A stretch of DNA of 37,437 nucleotides from the NCBI GenBank assembly GCA_009885195.1, contig VFLG01000037.1, forward strand, positions 1 through 37,437. The letters run 5' to 3'. The notes beneath the pieces were generated by a model. That model made no database searches, had not been told where the DNA came from, and saw nothing but the letters and a program-made list of their open reading frames with translations. A program made the position numbers and the translations under genes. Source of the DNA: Gallionellaceae bacterium (GTDB taxonomy: Bacteria > Pseudomonadota > Gammaproteobacteria > Burkholderiales > Gallionellaceae). Positions 32,716 to 37,437 of this stretch are shown here, one piece after another; within the stretch, counting starts at the first letter, position 1, and every line of letters begins with the position of its first letter.

Positions 32716-33099
32716 ATGAAGAAATATATCGCTATAGCAGTAGCAGTATTGGTTTCGTCGTCCTTGTCAGGTTGTGCAGCCATGTTTCATGGCACAACCC
32801 AGCAGGTCTCAGTTAGAAGCAATGTTCCGGGCACTGAGCTATTCGTCAACGAGGCTTACGTTGGCAAAGACAATGGTGTTACCACCTTTCAAAAAAGAAA
32901 AAACTACATGATCACCGCTCGAAAGGCCGGTTGCACTGACACAACGGTCCCTGCTTCGAAGTCGTTTGACGTAATTACTCTACTTGGCCTCTTCATCGAC
33001 TATGGAATTATTTCCATTTTACTTATTGACGGTGCCGCCACTGGCGCATGGCAAGAGTTTGATCAAACCAGCTATGTCATTGACCCGCGTTGTGCCTAA
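32716..33099 (+). CDS. Small putative lipoprotein, PEGA-like segment; candidate integron cassette cargo
   Basis: MKKYIAIAVAVLVSSSLSGCAAMFHGTTQQVSVRSNVPGTELFVNEAYVGKDNG...; lipobox LSGC; SD gggagg upstream; stop codon inside GCCTAAC. Confidence 0.75.
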   Translation: MKKYIAIAVAVLVSSSLSGCAAMFHGTTQQVSVRSNVPGTELFVNEAYVGKDNGVTTFQKRKNYMITARKAGCTDTTVPASKSFDVITLLGLFIDYGIISILLIDGAATGAWQEFDQTSYVIDPRCA

Positions 33100-33145
33100 C
33101 GAGTAAGGTTAGATTGTGATCGCGAAGCGAGCCACAATCTGAACC
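33094..33145 (+). other. Putative degenerate/truncated attC: R'' box plus hairpin, no recognisable R'
   Basis: GCCTAAC (33094-33100), then ggttagattgtg..tcgcgaagcga..cacaatctGaacc (33107-33145) with one bulged G. Confidence 0.45.
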
Positions 33146-33157
33146 GTTTGTTTGTAT

Positions 33158-33276
33158 CGTTCCCACGGTCTCCGTGGGAACGCCTCTGTGGACGCTCCGC
33201 GTCCTGTGCCGCAGGAGCGGCACAAAGCTGCGCTCCCACGCCTGTCCTGAGCCTGTCGAAGGGCGGAGCGTGGGAA
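33158..33276. repeat. Mosaic palindromic intergenic repeat (GTTCCCACG..CGTGGGAAC family)
   Basis: cgttcccacgg tct ccgtgggaacg (33158-33182), gacgctccgcgtc, tgtgccgcaggagcggcaca, cctgtcctgagcctgtcgaagggcgg, terminal gcgtgggaac. Confidence 0.8.
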
Positions 33277-33404
33277 CAATGAGTTATTGGTTTAATCAGC
33301 GAAAATCTGCGGACAATTGCTTTTTGTAGGTTTATCCTAAAAAAGCAGATGTATCCTGTAGGAGCAGCCCACTCTTGTGATTCAAATCAGATGTCGAGGT
33401 ATAA

Positions 33405-33433
33405 ACAAAAAAAGCGGCCAAAGCCGCTTTTCT
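33405..33433 (-). terminator. Rho-independent terminator of the atp operon
   Basis: Stem aaagcggc/gccgcttt downstream of atpC; T-run on the minus strand. Confidence 0.8.
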
Positions 33434-33454
33434 TGTCGCGCGCCATCATCATGT

Positions 33455-33880
33455 TTAATGACTTTGCTTGCGCAGTTTCTGTATCGCCTGCAACTGGGCA
33501 ATCGCCTCGGCCAGCTCGGCTTGTGCCGCGGCGTAGTCAATGTCAGAAGTGCGGTTTTTCATCGCATCTTCTGCGGCGCGCTTGGCTTCCAGTGCGCGCG
33601 CTTCGTCCAGATCGCCGCCACGGATAGCGGTGTCGGCCAGGATGGTGACCATATCTGGCTGCACTTCCAGCATGCCGCCGGAAACATAAATCAGCGTATC
33701 TTCGCTTTGGTTCGGCAGCTTGAGGCGTACTGAACCCGGCTTGATGCGCGTCAGCAGCGGGGCATGGCGTGGATATATACCCAATTCACCCATTTCACCC
33801 GGCACCACGACCATTTCAGCAAGGCCGGAAAAAATTGATTCCTCTGCGCTCACCACATCGACATGAACAGTCATTGCCAT
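33455..33880 (-). CDS. atpC: ATP synthase F1 epsilon subunit
   Basis: [46 protein letters not shown]. Confidence 0.95.
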   Translation of the reverse strand: MAMTVHVDVVSAEESIFSGLAEMVVVPGEMGELGIYPRHAPLLTRIKPGSVRLKLPNQSEDTLIYVSGGMLEVQPDMVTILADTAIRGGDLDEARALEAKRAAEDAMKNRTSDIDYAAAQAELAEAIAQLQAIQKLRKQSH

Positions 33881-33910
33881 ATCTTTCCTTAAAATTAAAG
33901 TCGGCCTTAA

Positions 33911-35344
<1,434 letters not shown>

Positions 35345-35364
35345 TTAAATATTAATTCCGTTTT

Positions 35365-35388
35365 GGGCGCGATTCATCGCGCCCCTAC
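35365..35388. repeat. REP-like palindrome in the atpG-atpD spacer
   Basis: gggcgcgat tc atcgcgccc followed by cta(c); minus strand reads gtaggggcgcgatgaatcgcgccc, same layout as the gtaggagcccgattcatcgggc repeats. Confidence 0.7.
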
Positions 35389-35395
35389 CGCCGCG

Positions 35396-36259
35396 CTAAA
35401 CCGCCGCCGCGCCGCCCACAATCTCTGAAATTTCCTTGGTAATTGCAGCCTGGCGCGCCTTGTTGTAAATCAGCTTGAGCTCGCCGATCACGCTCTTGGC
35501 GTTATCCGATGCGGCTTTCATCGCCACCATGCGCGCACTCTGTTCGGACGCCTGGTTTTCGGTCACCGCCGAGTAAACCAGTGATTCGACGTAGCGAGTC
35601 AGCAATTCATCAACGACCAGCTTGGCATCCGGCTCATAAATATAATCCCAGCTATCTTTTGACGCCCCCAGTTGCTCGCTGCTAAGTGGCAGCAACTGCT
35701 CCATCATTGGCTCTTGCTTCATGGTATTGACGAAGTCGTTGTAGCTCAGATAAATGGCGTCCAATTCACCGGCGGTGTAGGCATCCAGCATCACCTTGAC
35801 CGCGCCGATCAACTTTTCAATATGCGGTGTATCACCCAAACCGATCATATGTGACTTAACATTTGCCCCAATACGGGACATAAAGCCAAATCCCTTGTTA
35901 CCGATAGGACACACTGCGATACCTTTGCCCTCGCCTTCCCACTCTTTCATCCGGCTCACGACCAGACGCAAAATGTTGGTGTTGAGGCCGCCACACAAGC
36001 CTTTATCGGAAGTAATAACGATCACGCCAATATTCTTGACGGCAGCGCGCTTGATCAGGAAGGGGTGTTTATATTCCGGGTTGGCGCGCGCCATATGCGC
36101 GGCTACCTGGCGTATCTTTTCCGCATAGGGCCGGGCGGCTCGCATGCGCTCCTGCGCTTTGCGCATCTTCGACGCCGCTACCATTTCCATCGCGCGCGTA
36201 ATCTTGCGTGTATTTTCAACGCTCTTGATTTTGGTGCGGATTTCTTTGCTTCCAGCCAT
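35396..36259 (-). CDS. atpG: ATP synthase F1 gamma subunit
   Basis: [40 protein letters not shown]-terminal [23 protein letters not shown]. Confidence 0.96.
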   Translation of the reverse strand: MAGSKEIRTKIKSVENTRKITRAMEMVAASKMRKAQERMRAARPYAEKIRQVAAHMARANPEYKHPFLIKRAAVKNIGVIVITSDKGLCGGLNTNILRLVVSRMKEWEGEGKGIAVCPIGNKGFGFMSRIGANVKSHMIGLGDTPHIEKLIGAVKVMLDAYTAGELDAIYLSYNDFVNTMKQEPMMEQLLPLSSEQLGASKDSWDYIYEPDAKLVVDELLTRYVESLVYSAVTENQASEQSARMVAMKAASDNAKSVIGELKLIYNKARQAAITKEISEIVGGAAAV

Positions 36260-36300
36260 TATCTCAGCTCCGGCTTAGGGACACGGTTAATCGCGCCCGC

Positions 36301-37437
36301 TTAATAAACTGCAGTGGTCTTGAATTTCTCAATCGCCGCAATCAGTATTTTTTCGTTATCGGCGGACAAATCCTTGGTGGATTCGATCGCATCCATCAAG
36401 GCCTTGTGTTGGGATTTAACAAAGGCGTGCAGCGCGGATTCAAATGCCAACACCTTGTTCACCGCCACGTCATCGAACGAGCCCTTGTTAATCGCAAACA
36501 GCGTAACCGCCATTTCTGCCACGGACAGCGGCGCGTATTGCGGCTGCTTCATCAGCTCCATGACCAAACGGCCGCGTTCCAATTGCTTGCGCGTGGCTTC
36601 GTCCAGGTCGGAAGCGAATTGCGCGAAAGCGGCCAGCTCGCGGTACTGCGCCAAGGCCAGACGCACACCACCGCCCAGCTTTTTAATCACCTTGGTCTGC
36701 GCTGCACCGCCCACGCGCGACACCGAAATACCGGCGTTGATCGCGGGACGAATACCGGCATTGAACAAATCTGTTTCCAGAAAGATCTGGCCGTCGGTAA
36801 TCGAAATCACGTTGGTCGGCACGAACGCGGAAACGTCACCGGCAGCCGTTTCAATAACCGGCAGCGCGGTCAGTGAACCGGTCTTGCCCTTGACTGTGCC
36901 CTTGGTAAATTTCTCGACATACTCTTCATTCACGCGCGCGGCGCGCTCCAGCAGACGGGAGTGCAGGTAGAACACGTCCCCAGGATAAGCTTCACGGCCC
37001 GGCGGACGGCGCAGCAGCAAGGAGATTTGACGATAGGCCCAAGCTTGCTTGGTCAAGTCATCGTAAACGATCAAGGCATCCTGACCACGGTCGCGGTAGT
37101 ACTCGCCCATGGTGCAGCCGGCATAAGGCGCCAGGAATTGCATGGCAGCGGAATCAGAAGCGGTGGCCACCACCACAATGGTATATTTCATCGCGCCGTG
37201 CTCTTCCAGCTTGCGCACGACGTTGGCAATCGTTGAAGCCTTTTGGCCGATCGCCACATAAACGCAGGTCATGTTCTGACCCTTCTGGTTGATGATGGCA
37301 TCCACCGCGACGGCTGTTTTGCCGGTCTGGCGGTCACCAATGATGAGTTCACGCTGACCCCGACCGACCGGCACCATCGAGTCAATCGACTTCAGGCCGG
37401 TTTGCATCGGCTGGCTCACCGACTGACGTGCAATCAC
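36301..37437 (-). CDS. atpA: ATP synthase F1 alpha subunit (N-terminus beyond window end)
   Basis: [49 protein letters not shown]. Confidence 0.97.
   Translation of the reverse strand: MIARQSVSQPMQTGLKSIDSMVPVGRGQRELIIGDRQTGKTAVAVDAIINQKGQNMTCVYVAIGQKASTIANVVRKLEEHGAMKYTIVVVATASDSAAMQFLAPYAGCTMGEYYRDRGQDALIVYDDLTKQAWAYRQISLLLRRPPGREAYPGDVFYLHSRLLERAARVNEEYVEKFTKGTVKGKTGSLTALPVIETAAGDVSAFVPTNVISITDGQIFLETDLFNAGIRPAINAGISVSRVGGAAQTKVIKKLGGGVRLALAQYRELAAFAQFASDLDEATRKQLERGRLVMELMKQPQYAPLSVAEMAVTLFAINKGSFDDVAVNKVLAFESALHAFVKSQHKALMDAIESTKDLSADNEKILIAAIEKFKTTAVY

Noticed and set aside
33107-33145. Hairpin after the lipoprotein gene as a Rho-independent terminator
   Set aside because: No clear T-run follows it; the attC-like interpretation with the preceding GCCTAAC fits better.

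Overview
The window looks like a betaproteobacterial housekeeping chromosome segment. Gene content suggests a Nitrosomonadales/Gallionellaceae-like autotroph, but no taxonomic search was possible. Minus-strand genes: DUF3426 zinc-ribbon protein, prmA, accC, accB, aroQ, dsbD, cutA, holA, lptE, leuS, a BPSS1780-like membrane protein, phoR, phoB, an SSS-family symporter, a 2-Cys peroxiredoxin, hrpA, glmS, glmU, atpC, atpD, atpG and atpA (partial at the window end). Plus-strand genes: phosphoribulokinase, uvrD, a PilZ-like protein, a Tim44-like protein, ubiJ-like SCP2, ubiB and a small lipoprotein. No complete mobile element, CRISPR array, tRNA or rRNA was seen. The unusual material lies between and inside these genes: (1) a solitary integron-cassette-like unit between glmU and atpC, with a promoter-like sequence, an attC-like site (32599-32682), a lipoprotein ORF whose stop codon lies inside an R''-like GCCTAAC box, and a trailing hairpin; (2) a 56-codon integron-integrase N-terminal fragment at 152-322, below the ORF-track length cutoff; (3) a partial duplication plus inversion of the accC 5' end that appears to have moved the start from ATG to GTG and left an upstream mini-ORF; (4) related GC-rich palindromic repeats inserted in frame in leuS, uvrD and twice in hrpA, where both hrpA copies are inverted pairs; (5) a nested REPIN/MITE-like element at 25909-26042, with related palindromes in the atp operon spacers; (6) several other dispersed intergenic repeat families.
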